A stretch of DNA of 52,734 nt from Neolewinella agarilytica (GTDB lineage Bacteria; Bacteroidota; Bacteroidia; Chitinophagales; Saprospiraceae): assembly GCF_900110645.1 (NCBI RefSeq), contig NZ_FOFB01000037.1, positions 1-52,734 on the forward strand, in the 5' to 3' direction. Under the pieces are notes generated by a model. The model was not told the origin of the DNA. It did not search any database and worked only from the letters and a program-made list of their open reading frames with translations. Shown here in pieces: positions 18,013 to 26,533 of this stretch (position 1 is its first letter; every line of letters begins with the position of its first letter). A program made the translations under genes and the position numbers.

Positions 18013-18582
18013 TTACTTCTTCTTTATCTCCTCATACCGGAAGCAATCTGTCGTATGGTCGTTCACTATACCCACGGCCTGCATAAAAGCATAGCAGATG
18101 GTAGAGCCGATGAATTTGAAGCCTTTCTTCTTGAGGGCTTTGCTCATACGGTCGGACAACTCCGTTTTGGCGGGTACTTCTCCGGCAGTGGCCCAGGCAT
18201 TCTGGATGGGCTTAGCGTCAACGAAAGACCAGATATACTCCGAGAAAGAGCCGTATTCCTTCTGCACGTCGAGAAAGACTTTCGCATTGGTGATCGTTGA
18301 GTTGATCTTTAGCCGGTTCCTTACAATACCGGCGTCCTGCAGGAGCGCCTCCACTTTCTCCGGGCCGTATTTCACTATCTTCTCCGCCACGAAATTGTCG
18401 AACGCTTTACGGTAGTTCTCCCGCTTAACAAGGATCGTCGTCCAGCTCAGGCCCGCCTGAGCACCTTCCAGGGTGAGCATTTCAAATAACAGCCGATCAT
18501 CGTGCACCGGCAAGCCCCATTCGGCGTCGTGGTAGATTTCTTCGAGGGGGTGGTCAACGCACCAGGTACACTTGGTTTTCAT
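18013..18582 (-). CDS. tag: DNA-3-methyladenine glycosylase I
   Basis: The 189-residue protein excises 3-methyladenine from alkylated DNA as the first step of base-excision repair. It opens with the family hallmark KCTWCVDHPLEEIYHDAEWGLPVHDD. LFEMLTLEGAQAGLSWTTILVKRENYRKAFDNF follows and carries the conserved Glu of the binding pocket; the C-terminal half holds GFKFIGSTICYAFMQAVGIVNDH. N-terminal Cys and C-terminal His residues fit the Tag zinc site. Length matches the family. The gene starts 6 bases after the stop of the IF-1-like gene, so the two are probably one transcription unit. Confidence 0.95.
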   Translation of the reverse strand: MKTKCTWCVDHPLEEIYHDAEWGLPVHDDRLLFEMLTLEGAQAGLSWTTILVKRENYRKAFDNFVAEKIVKYGPEKVEALLQDAGIVRNRLKINSTITNAKVFLDVQKEYGSFSEYIWSFVDAKPIQNAWATAGEVPAKTELSDRMSKALKKKGFKFIGSTICYAFMQAVGIVNDHTTDCFRYEEIKKK

Positions 18583-18588
18583 GGGGTA

Positions 18589-18879
18589 TTATTCTGTCTC
18601 TTTTTCCTCCTGTTTTCTATCCAACTCGAGCTTTTGACCAAAGAGATTGTTATCCATTTTAAAAGCAGATTTCGATGGTAACCGACCTCTACCTGGCTCA
18701 AAGGGGGAGGTAATTACGTAAACTTCTTCCCCAACCTTAAGATTATAAACTTGCATTTTAATTTTTCCCGACAAGGTCATGCTAATAATCTCTTGATTGA
18801 ACATGTCCTCTACCAAGTACTCAAATTTGCCTACTTTCTTTTTTATTCTTCCTTTCCTTAATCTTAGGGGTTTGTTCAT
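18589..18879 (-). CDS. IF-1-like S1/OB-fold protein
   Basis: The 96-residue basic protein resembles translation initiation factor IF-1. After a Lys/Arg-rich N-terminus come EYLVEDMFNQEIISMTLSGKIKMQ, VYNLKVGEEVYVITSPFEPGRGRL, which align with IF-1's isGKmRk...I.pGD.V.velSPyD..rGRI. The SGK (residues 37-39), VGEEV and SPFEPGRGR elements are all in register. It differs from canonical IF-1 (about 72 residues) by a divergent core and a charged ~25-residue tail. It is probably a paralogue that binds RNA or the ribosome; whether it initiates translation is unknown. It is first in a two-gene unit with tag. Confidence 0.75.
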   Translation of the reverse strand: MNKPLRLRKGRIKKKVGKFEYLVEDMFNQEIISMTLSGKIKMQVYNLKVGEEVYVITSPFEPGRGRLPSKSAFKMDNNLFGQKLELDRKQEEKETE

Positions 18880-18951
18880 ACTTCAAATTTTGGTAGTCGG
18901 GTGGGAATTTACGGCTTTTCTAAGCCCAAATACCAAGAGGGATGGTATTGC

Positions 18952-19137
18952 CCCAGAGCAATCGCTAGCTAGAAACCGGACACTCAAAGGATCGTTTATC
19001 CTACGCTACGCTCCGGAAACGAACGCTTCGAGGTCCTAACGTCCAGTTTCAGGACCTCGAAGCGTACTCAATCACGTAGCCGGAGGCGGAGCAGTTGAGT
19101 TCCTTTGAGCGTCCGGTGAGCTTGCGATTACCCTGGG
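18952..19137. repeat. Long imperfect palindrome (~185 bp), possible MITE or REP cluster
   Basis: The inner arms 19023-19037 and 19051-19065 are perfect 15-base complements around a 13-base loop. The outer arms 18975-18991 (ACCGGACACTCAAAGGA) and 19101-19117 match at 16 of 17 positions. Further out, 18958-18970 pairs with 19119-19131 with few mismatches. The stretch between inner and outer arms is less conserved. Words from the right arm (GAGCGTCCG then AGCTTGCGA) recur at 46200-46230 and 46269-46298. It has no coding capacity and lies between two leftward genes. Confidence 0.8.
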
Positions 19138-19286
19138 TATTGCCCTGCGCCACTACCAGCTACACGAACAAAAAAACTCATCTGCCTAATTTCAGAATAG
19201 TCAGCAAGTGGTCGACCTGCCTTTGAGATTACCACGGGCAATATCCATCGTTTGCCGTCATATTCAAGCGGTCAAAACCGCCGACG

Positions 19287-21098
19287 TTACTCCTTCAAAA
19301 CCTTAAACGCCTTCGACACCCCACTAATACTGGCCACCAAAACGTAAGCCCCTGGTGGGTAGCTGGACAGGTCAATCACCGTTCGCTGCGAAGTTAAACC
19401 AGCGGAGAAGAGTTGCCTCCCCAAAATAGAATAAACCTGCAGCCTGTCCTCCTCCCCAAATGAGGTATGCGTAGTCTCAAACATCAATTCATCACGGGTT
19501 GGGTTCGGATACACGAAGGCGTTGTTCTCAAAGCCAGGATTCCCATTTCCAGTAGAAACCAAGCCACTAAAACACTCATTCGTAAAGGCAGTGCTTAATT
19601 CAGTACTGACGGTTAAAACTGCGGTAGAATCTTTGCAGATACATCTTCCGTCATTGAAGTTGTAGGTCATGTAAGCGGCGTCCGTCTCGAAAGCCTTGAA
19701 CGTACACTGTTCAAAAGTCAGCGAGTCGCTGGTGAGCATTTGATCCGGGTGGCTCCAATTGGTGAACAGTGTATTACCCCGGTTCCAATGATTAAAGCCG
19801 GGCTCCTGGGTGAAGCCGCAGGGTTTAAAGAATAACAGATACATGGTTCCGGTGCCTCCGGGGCCTACGCCTCCGCCGACGTTTACGGCAATGGTTCCGT
19901 CGCCGCGTAAGTCTCCAACGAAGGAGAGAGAACGGGAAAAACGTTCTTCATCGCCAGCATCGAATATCAGGTCAAAGCCACCTTCGACCTCATCAACCTT
20001 AGTGTAGGTTTTCACTGTTTTGTCAGCATTAAGGTATAGGATGTACAGATCACCCAGACCTTGTTGATTGGCGCCCGTGATCAGGTCAATGGTGCCATCG
20101 CCGTTAAGATCACCGGCCGCACACATGGCGTGGCCAAATTGAGCACCCGCGGTTCCGTTGGGGTTTGCGCCGGTTGTCAAGATATCCTCAAAGCCATTTA
20201 ATCCTTCCGTTATTTTCAATTTGGAGACTACGTTAAAATTGTCCGGGTCAAGGGAAAGAATCCAGACCGCTCCTTTTCCGCCGTCAGACATGAATGCGCC
20301 TACGGCCATCTCCTCCGTGCCATCGTCATCTATGTCTCCGAGCATGGCCACTTCCCTTCCGCCAAAACGATCGTTATTCAGCAAGCCTTCGCCAAAGCCG
20401 CCGGTGTCAGAACCAATGGTGACAGTGCTATTGGGCATAACCTCTGAGTCTTCGTCGAAGAACAAGATGTCTATGGAACCCCGGTTAGTCCCACCTGTAT
20501 TTGAATTAGGGTTGCAGGCCACCAGATCAATTTTTCCGTCTTTGTTCAGGTCACCGATGGCGGAGAGCCCCTGCGCGATAATACCTTCGTTTTTGACGAA
20601 GCTTTGGACCGTTCCATCCCGGTTGAGGTGGACGATATACAAGGCTCTGTTCGCCGAAGAAGGCGCTGACATGGCTACGTCCGGAATGTCGTCATCGTTG
20701 TAATCTCCGATTCCCGCCACACCGTAGCCGAAAAAATTGCCGCTGACTAAGGTTTCATTAAAGCCGCCTTCCAGCATGGATATTTTCTGATTATCCTGAA
20801 CCGTGCCGTCATTGTTCATAAAAACAATGTAGGCTGCACCGGCATCCGTTTCCCCATCATCATCTGAGCGGGCACCAATGATGATATCGAGAATTCCGTC
20901 CCCATTCACATCACCAATAACGTCGTGGTCCCGGCTGAAGCGATCGCCGGCATCGAGGTCCGCAACAAAGCCGCCAGAGCCTTCTTCGATTCTTACGTAG
21001 CCATCGGGGCCGAATTGAGTGCTTACTTGTGCGTGGCTGAAATTTGAAACGGCGAGTATTGTGAGCAGCAGGTATAGTTGGGTAGTTCTTTTGGTCAT
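19287..21098 (-). CDS. Secreted FG-GAP repeat protein with T9SS sorting domain
   Basis: The 603-residue protein has an N-terminal signal (LYLLLTILAVSNFSHAQ) and at least six FG-GAP-like repeats. Their cores are IGDVNGDGILDIIIGA, IGDYNDDDIPDVAMSA, IGDLNKDGKIDLV, LGDIDDDGTEEMAVGA, AGDLNGDGTIDLITGA and VGDLRGDGT; each has an Asp/Asn-rich calcium-binding-type loop. Such repeats build integrin-alpha-like beta propellers. A Cys-containing region follows (residues ~425-520). The C-terminal ~80 residues (FVYPNPTRDEL...YSILGRQLF...VSKAFKVLKE) are a type A T9SS sorting domain. It is probably a surface-exposed or released adhesion or binding protein. Start ATG 21098 precedes the signal directly. Confidence 0.88.
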   Translation of the reverse strand: MTKRTTQLYLLLTILAVSNFSHAQVSTQFGPDGYVRIEEGSGGFVADLDAGDRFSRDHDVIGDVNGDGILDIIIGARSDDDGETDAGAAYIVFMNNDGTVQDNQKISMLEGGFNETLVSGNFFGYGVAGIGDYNDDDIPDVAMSAPSSANRALYIVHLNRDGTVQSFVKNEGIIAQGLSAIGDLNKDGKIDLVACNPNSNTGGTNRGSIDILFFDEDSEVMPNSTVTIGSDTGGFGEGLLNNDRFGGREVAMLGDIDDDGTEEMAVGAFMSDGGKGAVWILSLDPDNFNVVSKLKITEGLNGFEDILTTGANPNGTAGAQFGHAMCAAGDLNGDGTIDLITGANQQGLGDLYILYLNADKTVKTYTKVDEVEGGFDLIFDAGDEERFSRSLSFVGDLRGDGTIAVNVGGGVGPGGTGTMYLLFFKPCGFTQEPGFNHWNRGNTLFTNWSHPDQMLTSDSLTFEQCTFKAFETDAAYMTYNFNDGRCICKDSTAVLTVSTELSTAFTNECFSGLVSTGNGNPGFENNAFVYPNPTRDELMFETTHTSFGEEDRLQVYSILGRQLFSAGLTSQRTVIDLSSYPPGAYVLVASISGVSKAFKVLKE

Positions 21099-21297
21099 AC
21101 GGAGTGTGTTTATGTTTGGACCTCGCCACCACTGGAAGGTTTAGTCCTGCGATGAGCATATCCCCTTATTTTGGCTGGGGTATGGCTTTTTGGTGCGTAC
21201 AACAACTCACCCCGCCAAAACGACGCTTCACCTAACTCCCCCTTGCACCTGCGGCCGCGCCCTGCCCTTCTTTGTGTCGAACAAAAAACCAAAGAAA

Positions 21298-23709
21298 ATG
21301 CCACAGCCTTACCCCATTCACCGTGCGAACCTGATTAGCAAACTCATTCTGGTACTGGTTTTATTACTGGCGTTGTCGATTGCGCTATCCGCCCAAACCA
21401 TTAAGGGGCAACTTATTGACGGGCAGTCAGAGATGCCGCTCATCGGCGCCACGGTCGAGCTCGTTAGTGTGGAGCCCCGCCGCGGAGCGACGACGGATCT
21501 TGATGGCTACTTTTCCCTGGCGGACATCCCACCCGGCCGGCATACTCTCCGGATGAGCTATCTCGGATACGAAAGCCGCAACCTGCCCAACGTGCTCGTC
21601 ACCACGGGTAAAGAGACCATCCTGAATCTCAGCCTCGAGGAAAGTATTGCCCGGCTCGACGCCGTTACGGTGACAGCTAAAACCAAGCCTGGTGAGGCCA
21701 TCAATGAGATGGCTACCGTCTCCAGCCAGACCTTTACGGCTGAGAGTGTTAACCGTTTCGCCGGCGGCCGCGCCGACGTGAGCCGCATGGCCTCCAACCT
21801 GGCGGGCGTAGCCACTTCGGACGATAGCCGCAACGACATCGTTATCCGGGGCAACTCCCCCGCCGGGCTACTCTGGCAACTCGAAGGCATCCCCATTCCA
21901 AACCCCAATCACTTCTCCACGCTGGGCACCACCGGTGGCCCGGTCTCCGCCCTGAACCCAAACATGCTCGGCAACTCCGACTTCGCGACCTCCGCCTTCG
22001 CCGCAGAATACGGTAACGCCATCGGCGGAGTTTTCGACCTCAACCTGCGCAAGGGGAACCGCGACCGCTACGAGTTTATGGCGCAGCTCGGGACTTTTTC
22101 CGGGCTGGAAGCCATGGCTGAAGGCCCCCTCAACGATAATGGTGGCAGCTTCGTGGTCAGCTTTCGCAACAGCTTCGTCGGCTTCGCCGAAGCCATCGGT
22201 ATACCCATCGGCACCAACGCTACACCCGACTACCGGGACCTGACCTTCAACGTCGACTTCGGCAACTCCAAAGCCGGGAAATTCTCCCTCTTCGGGATTG
22301 GTGGCACGAGCAACATCGACTTTCTGGGTACGGAGACAGACTCTACGGACCTGTTCGCCAATCCGGGAGAAAACGCCTACGCTGATTCCTACTTTGGCGT
22401 ACTTGGTCTGCGGCACAACCTCATTACGGGAGACGACACTTACATCAGAACCGTGATCAGCGGTTCCATCCAGGGGGGAGACTTCCGGGTGAACGAACTC
22501 AATGACCTGGGAGAAGATGACCTGCTGACCACTAAGGTGGACGATGAAACCACCCGCTACAGCCTGAAGACCTACCTCAACAGTAAGATCAACAAACGGC
22601 TGACCGTACGCACCGGGGTTCAGCTCGAATCCATTGGCTTGGTTACCACCGTCGATGACCGCGATGGCTCCCCGGATCTGGACGGTGACGGGGTACGGGA
22701 TTTGCTCCGCCTTCGGGACTTTGACGGTGCCTTTGGCCTCTATCAGGCCTTCGGGCAGCTGCGGTATCGCCTGGGAGAAAAAGCGACCGTTAATGCCGGT
22801 CTCCATGCCCAGTACTTCAGCCTCTCCGACGCCTTTGCCCTGGAGCCCCGCCTGGGCCTCCGCTACCAGGCAAGCCAAAAGCTGACCCTCACCGCTGGCT
22901 ACGGCCGCCATAACCAGACGCCCGCGCTGCCCGTCTTCTTCTTCCGCGACCTAACGACCGGCAGCCCCGACGCCAACCAGAATCTTGGCTTCCTCACCGC
23001 TGATCATTACGTCGTTGGTGGTGACCTGGCCTTCGCCCCTAACTGGCGCCTGAAGACGGAAGTTTACTACCAGAATCTGAGTAATATTCCGGTCGACAAC
23101 TTTTCTTCCTCCTTTTCGATTCTTAACGCCGGCGCTGACTTCGTGTTCCCCGAGCGGGGCAGCCTCGTCAACGACGGCACGGGCACCAACTATGGTGTGG
23201 AGCTGACGCTGGAGCATTACTTCGCCAACAACTGGTATCTGCTGTTCACCGGCTCTCTCTTTGAGAGCAAATACAGCGGTAGTGACGGTGTTGAGCGCAA
23301 TACGGCCTTCAACAACAACTATGTAGCCAACCTGCTGGCGGGCCGGGAGTGGGCCTTCGGCAAGCAGCAACAACATCGCTTCACGATCAACCTCAAGGTG
23401 ACCGGTAGCGGTGGCCGCTACTACAGCCCGGTTGACCTGGAAGCCAGCCGGGAGCTGCAAACTGACGTCCGTGACGAAAGCCTGGCCTTCACCGAGCGCT
23501 ATACGGATTACTTCCGCACCGACCTGAAGTTCGGCGTGCAGCTCAACAGCGCGACCCGAAAATTCAGCCAGAGCTTCTTCATTGATTTTCAGAACCTGAC
23601 AAACCGGGAAAACATCTTCCAGGAGCGCTTCAACCCCGTAACGGGCGAGGTGAATACGGTGCTGCAGTCGGGCTTCTTTCCGGACTTTCAGTATCGGGTG
23701 CAGTTTTAG
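21298..23709 (+). CDS. TonB-dependent outer-membrane receptor with carboxypeptidase-like N-terminal domain
   Basis: The chosen start ATG 21298 gives 803 residues with a signal peptide (LILVLVLLLALSIALSAQ); an open upstream extension is Pro/Thr-rich and not signal-like. Residues ~28-115 are a CarboxypepD_reg-like beta sandwich (IKGQLIDGQSEMPLIGATVE, DLDGYFSLADIPPGRHTL), typical of Bacteroidota receptors. A plug domain follows (IVIRGNSPAGLLWQLEGIPI). The rest is beta-barrel, ending in the aromatic C-terminus DFQYRVQF. It should import a ligand with energy from TonB; the ligand is not evident and no SusD partner is nearby. A RAYT and then a LytS/LytTR pair follow on the same strand. Confidence 0.9.
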   Translation: MPQPYPIHRANLISKLILVLVLLLALSIALSAQTIKGQLIDGQSEMPLIGATVELVSVEPRRGATTDLDGYFSLADIPPGRHTLRMSYLGYESRNLPNVLVTTGKETILNLSLEESIARLDAVTVTAKTKPGEAINEMATVSSQTFTAESVNRFAGGRADVSRMASNLAGVATSDDSRNDIVIRGNSPAGLLWQLEGIPIPNPNHFSTLGTTGGPVSALNPNMLGNSDFATSAFAAEYGNAIGGVFDLNLRKGNRDRYEFMAQLGTFSGLEAMAEGPLNDNGGSFVVSFRNSFVGFAEAIGIPIGTNATPDYRDLTFNVDFGNSKAGKFSLFGIGGTSNIDFLGTETDSTDLFANPGENAYADSYFGVLGLRHNLITGDDTYIRTVISGSIQGGDFRVNELNDLGEDDLLTTKVDDETTRYSLKTYLNSKINKRLTVRTGVQLESIGLVTTVDDRDGSPDLDGDGVRDLLRLRDFDGAFGLYQAFGQLRYRLGEKATVNAGLHAQYFSLSDAFALEPRLGLRYQASQKLTLTAGYGRHNQTPALPVFFFRDLTTGSPDANQNLGFLTADHYVVGGDLAFAPNWRLKTEVYYQNLSNIPVDNFSSSFSILNAGADFVFPERGSLVNDGTGTNYGVELTLEHYFANNWYLLFTGSLFESKYSGSDGVERNTAFNNNYVANLLAGREWAFGKQQQHRFTINLKVTGSGGRYYSPVDLEASRELQTDVRDESLAFTERYTDYFRTDLKFGVQLNSATRKFSQSFFIDFQNLTNRENIFQERFNPVTGEVNTVLQSGFFPDFQYRVQF

Positions 23710-23719
23710 CAGGATGGGC

Positions 23720-23772
23720 GGAGGACCTCCAGGTCCGACCCAAACCAAATGCCATCGGACCTGAAGGTCCTC
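23720..23772. repeat. REP pair (REPIN-like) upstream of the RAYT gene
   Basis: GAGGACCTCCAGGTCCGA at 23721-23738 faces its inverted partner at 23755-23772, one mismatch over 18 bases, with a 16-base loop. Each arm is itself a near-palindrome (GGACCT-CCAGGTCC). The pair lies 20 bases upstream of the transposase start and right after the receptor's stop. Confidence 0.85.
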
Positions 23773-23792
23773 ATCCCAAGAGTTTTCCTATT

Positions 23793-24467
23793 TTGTATCA
23801 AACTCAATTCTCTGTGGCCCGCATCCATGACAACCTGACGCAATTCCCTTACCACATAAGCTATCGCTTATTCGGTAGCGTCCCCAAAAGCGAATTAGCA
23901 AATCTAACCTTTCAACGTGACCAGCAACTTTCCTTGTTAGCGGAGGACTTAGTTAGATTACCGGATCATCTACGGCAGGAGACTAGTTTTAAAGAAAAAC
24001 ATGAGATAAATGCAAGATATGAACTGGCCGTTGAGAAGGCATTACACAACAAAAACACTCCCGGCCCACGTCATTTAAGCAGGCCTGATCTCGCAAAAAT
24101 TGTGCTGGACTCCTGGTTAAACATGCAGGAGCGTGGCCTTATCTATGTGTACGCTATTTGTGTAATGAGCAATCACGTACACGCTATAATCCGGGCGCCC
24201 GACGGCACTGAAGAAAGTTCTCTTCCGGCCGTCATGAAATCACACAAAGGATTTACTGCGCGAAAAATCAATAAGCTCCTGAATAAAACCTTCAACAGTT
24301 TCTGGGAGCCCGATTATTTTGACCGGCGAGTTCGTACTGGAAAGTTTAACACCGTAATGTGGTATGTCTTAAATAATCCAGTTACCGCAGGCTTGATCAA
24401 AGATTGGAAAGACTGGCCACATACGTATCTTAACCCTGATTTTTCTTCACTCTTCGGCGGTGAATAA
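23793..24467 (+). CDS. REP-associated tyrosine transposase (RAYT)
   Basis: The 224-residue Y1/HUH-type nuclease related to IS200/IS605 TnpA has the metal-binding HUH motif VMSNHVHAII (His128 and His130). A likely catalytic Tyr191 lies in MWYVLNNPVTAGLI, the RAYT signature, and FNSFWEPDYFDRRV precedes it. RAYTs cut single-stranded REP hairpins and are thought to drive REP/REPIN spread; many are kept as single-copy housekeeping-like genes. REP palindromes lie on both sides, 20 bases upstream and 1 base downstream, as expected. The reading frame is intact. The start is given as TTG 23793; a true start a few codons later cannot be excluded. It interrupts an otherwise continuous receptor and kinase neighbourhood. 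Confidence 0.88.
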   Translation: MYQTQFSVARIHDNLTQFPYHISYRLFGSVPKSELANLTFQRDQQLSLLAEDLVRLPDHLRQETSFKEKHEINARYELAVEKALHNKNTPGPRHLSRPDLAKIVLDSWLNMQERGLIYVYAICVMSNHVHAIIRAPDGTEESSLPAVMKSHKGFTARKINKLLNKTFNSFWEPDYFDRRVRTGKFNTVMWYVLNNPVTAGLIKDWKDWPHTYLNPDFSSLFGGE

Positions 24468-24468
24468 A

Positions 24469-24487
24469 TCGGACCTGGAGGTCCTCC
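24469..24487. repeat. REP palindrome downstream of the RAYT gene
   Basis: TCGGACCTGGAGGTCCTCC is the exact reverse complement of 23720-23738, so the RAYT gene sits between perfect 19-base inverted copies. The following tail (24484-24502) is shared with 6366-6384. The kinase start codon at 24502 begins on the last base of that tail. Confidence 0.85.
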
Positions 24488-24501
24488 ACCCAAACAAAAA
24501 C

Positions 24502-25704
24502 ATGAACCTCTTCCTAACCAAAGCCGAACGCATCAAATACCTCGGATTCGACGATCGAATTGCGGCGCTGATCGGTATTCCGTTGGTATCGTTTATGGCT
24601 TTCCTGCTATTCTCCAGTGGCAAGACGGACATTCCGGTTCACCTGTCATTCGTCTGTTTTTGGGTGGGTACCGGGTATACCGTTTTTTACTGGCTGATCA
24701 ATCGTTTTTGGGTTATCCGGTTGCGGTCCTGGTTGCCTGGTGAAAAAGACACTACCAAGCGTATACTTCTGATTGCGGGCTTCGCCTTTTTTTCCGTGAT
24801 ACTGCTGGAACTGGGCACTTCGGACCTTATTCTTAAGTGTATCCCGATGTTGGCCCAGGTGGGTTGGGGCGAGCAGGAGTTTGTCTTTAAAATAAGTACG
24901 ACCTACACGCTTTGCCTCATGGTATTGGCGATGTACGAATCGGCCTGGTTTTTCACTAAACTCCGGAAGAGCCAGCTGCAGCAGGAACAGCTGGCCAAGG
25001 AGAACATGCAAACCCAGCTGGCCGTATTGAAGCAGCAGATGAACCCTCACTTTCTGTTCAACAGCCTCAACACGCTGGTCAATGTCATTCCGGAAGACAG
25101 TAAAAAGGCCACCTTGTTCACCCAGCGGCTGGCGGCGGTTTACCGCCGAATTCTGGAATACCGACATAAAGAGATGATTCCGCTGGTGGAGGAGTTGACG
25201 GCTCTGCAGGACTATATTTTTCTGATGCAGACCCGTTTTGAGGACAAGCTGATCGTGAAGTGGCACCTGAGCGAAGAGACGATGAAACAGGTGATGCTTC
25301 AGCAAGCTCAATGGGGGGCGCTGGCGCAGGTGCAGTGTAAGGAGGAGGAGAGCAGAGATTTGCCGATTATTCCTCCTCACCTGACACATCACCTGATTGT
25401 CCCGCTCTCCGTTCAGCTGCTGGTGGAAAACGCTGTTAAGCATAATACCGTCAGCAATGAGCACCCGCTACAGATCGATATTACACTGGGAGAAGACCGG
25501 GTGACCGTTAGCAACAAACTTAACCTCCGTAATCGGAAAATGAGTTCTACCGGCTGGGGGCATGACAACCTGAAAAGTCGCTATTCCTCTATATCGTTCC
25601 GCCCGGTAGTCATCAGAAAGACCAAAGACAACTATAGCGTCTCCCTCCCCATTTTACCACCCGCTGAAGTTCGGGAACTGGCAGAAGAACGACGTACGGG
25701 CTAA
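24502..25704 (+). CDS. LytS-type sensor histidine kinase with membrane N-terminus
   Basis: The start is set at ATG 24502 (MNLFLTKAERIKYLGFDD), giving 400 residues; the open frame upstream to 24460 is REP sequence. Four hydrophobic segments (about residues 18-40, 47-68, 84-108 and 125-145) form a membrane region without an obvious extracellular sensor. A short coiled linker leads to the His_kinase box QQMNPHFLFNSLNTLVNVI (His183). The ATPase element is VQLLVENAVKHN, and GWGHDNLKSRYSS near the end corresponds to the G box. It should phosphorylate the LytTR regulator 73 bases downstream, forming a classic LytS/LytTR pair. The upstream receptor could supply the signal, but this is only inferred. 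Confidence 0.9.
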   Translation: MNLFLTKAERIKYLGFDDRIAALIGIPLVSFMAFLLFSSGKTDIPVHLSFVCFWVGTGYTVFYWLINRFWVIRLRSWLPGEKDTTKRILLIAGFAFFSVILLELGTSDLILKCIPMLAQVGWGEQEFVFKISTTYTLCLMVLAMYESAWFFTKLRKSQLQQEQLAKENMQTQLAVLKQQMNPHFLFNSLNTLVNVIPEDSKKATLFTQRLAAVYRRILEYRHKEMIPLVEELTALQDYIFLMQTRFEDKLIVKWHLSEETMKQVMLQQAQWGALAQVQCKEEESRDLPIIPPHLTHHLIVPLSVQLLVENAVKHNTVSNEHPLQIDITLGEDRVTVSNKLNLRNRKMSSTGWGHDNLKSRYSSISFRPVVIRKTKDNYSVSLPILPPAEVRELAEERRTG

Positions 25705-25744
25705 GCACCATCTCTCCGGCTCGCAGGGCTACCCGGAACCTGCC

Positions 25745-25780
25745 CATTCTCTCACTCACTCATTCCCCCATTCACTCATG
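25745..25780 (+). repeat. Octamer array running into the regulator's start codon
   Basis: Units CATTCTCT, CACTCACT, CATTCCCC and CATTCACT lie at 25745, 25753, 25761 and 25769, exactly 8 bases apart. A fifth unit begins CATG at 25777, so the ATG of the response regulator (25778) is part of the array. The array occupies the normal position of the ribosome-binding region. Confidence 0.7.
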
Positions 25781-26533
25781 ACTGCCTGGATCATAGAAGA
25801 CGAGCCGCCGGCCCTCCGCCGGCTCACCAAGTTACTGGCGGAGGTCCGTCCGCAACTTAGCATTGCTTTTTCGACGGATTCCATTGCATCCTGCGTCCGC
25901 GCCCTGCAATCAATGCCCCATCCTGATGTTATTTTCAGTGATATCCACCTGGCGGACGGGCTGGCCTTTTCCATCTGGGAAACAACGCCCTGCCTGTGCC
26001 CCATTGTTTTCACGACGGCCTATGACCAATATGGTATTCGTGCCTTCCGGGTCAATGGCATTGATTATCTCCTAAAGCCCATCGAAACGGCAGATTTAGA
26101 GCGGGCGCTCGATAAGCTCAACCGTCTCAGCCATCCTCCCCTGCAGCAGGACTGGAGGCGCATCGCCGCCCTGATCGAAGGCCGGCAGCCTTCTTACCGG
26201 GAACGGTTTCTGGCCCAGAAGGGCTCTGAATGGCTTCCGGTCCGGGTCGAAAACCTCCGACAGATTTACTCCTCCGACGGGCTCACCTTCGCCCTTACCG
26301 AAACCGGACAGCGGCTGATCCTCGATGATACCCTGGACCGCATTGTTGAAGAGCTCGACCCCAAAGACTGGTTCCGCATCAACCGCGCTCAGATCGTACA
26401 CGCCTCCTCCATCCGAAAAATCCAGCCCTATTTCAATCACCGCCTCGTACTGGAGCTCAGCCCCAAAGGCGAAAACGAAAACATTGTGAGCCGGCAACGG
26501 GTGAAAGCCTGTAAGGAATGGATGGGGGCTTAG
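25778..26533 (+). CDS. LytTR-family response regulator
   Basis: The 251-residue regulator has an N-terminal receiver with acidic pocket IIEDEPPA, phospho-acceptor Asp55 in DVIFSDIHLADG, the Thr of VFTTAYDQYG and Lys of DYLLKPIE. From about residue 145 a LytTR DNA-binding domain follows (FLAQKGSEWLPVRVENLRQI, WFRINRAQIVHASSIRKIQPYF). It is the evident partner of the kinase ending 73 bases upstream. LytTR proteins bind direct repeats upstream of targets; no binding site was identified. The gene is bracketed by octamer arrays at both ends, one overlapping its start codon. Confidence 0.93.
   Translation: MTAWIIEDEPPALRRLTKLLAEVRPQLSIAFSTDSIASCVRALQSMPHPDVIFSDIHLADGLAFSIWETTPCLCPIVFTTAYDQYGIRAFRVNGIDYLLKPIETADLERALDKLNRLSHPPLQQDWRRIAALIEGRQPSYRERFLAQKGSEWLPVRVENLRQIYSSDGLTFALTETGQRLILDDTLDRIVEELDPKDWFRINRAQIVHASSIRKIQPYFNHRLVLELSPKGENENIVSRQRVKACKEWMGA

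Noticed and set aside
21868..22911. 347-codon leftward open frame inside the TonB receptor
   Set aside because: It is a long antisense shadow of a GC-rich coding region and lacks family features. The receptor on the plus strand is unmistakable.
24460..24501. In-frame extension of the LytS kinase
   Set aside because: It consists of the end of the RAYT gene and REP sequence. The ATG at 24502 gives a sensible N-terminus.
25745..25776. Simple CACT/CATT microsatellite
   Set aside because: The period is 8, not 4, when all units are aligned, and it matches the architecture of the other octamer arrays.
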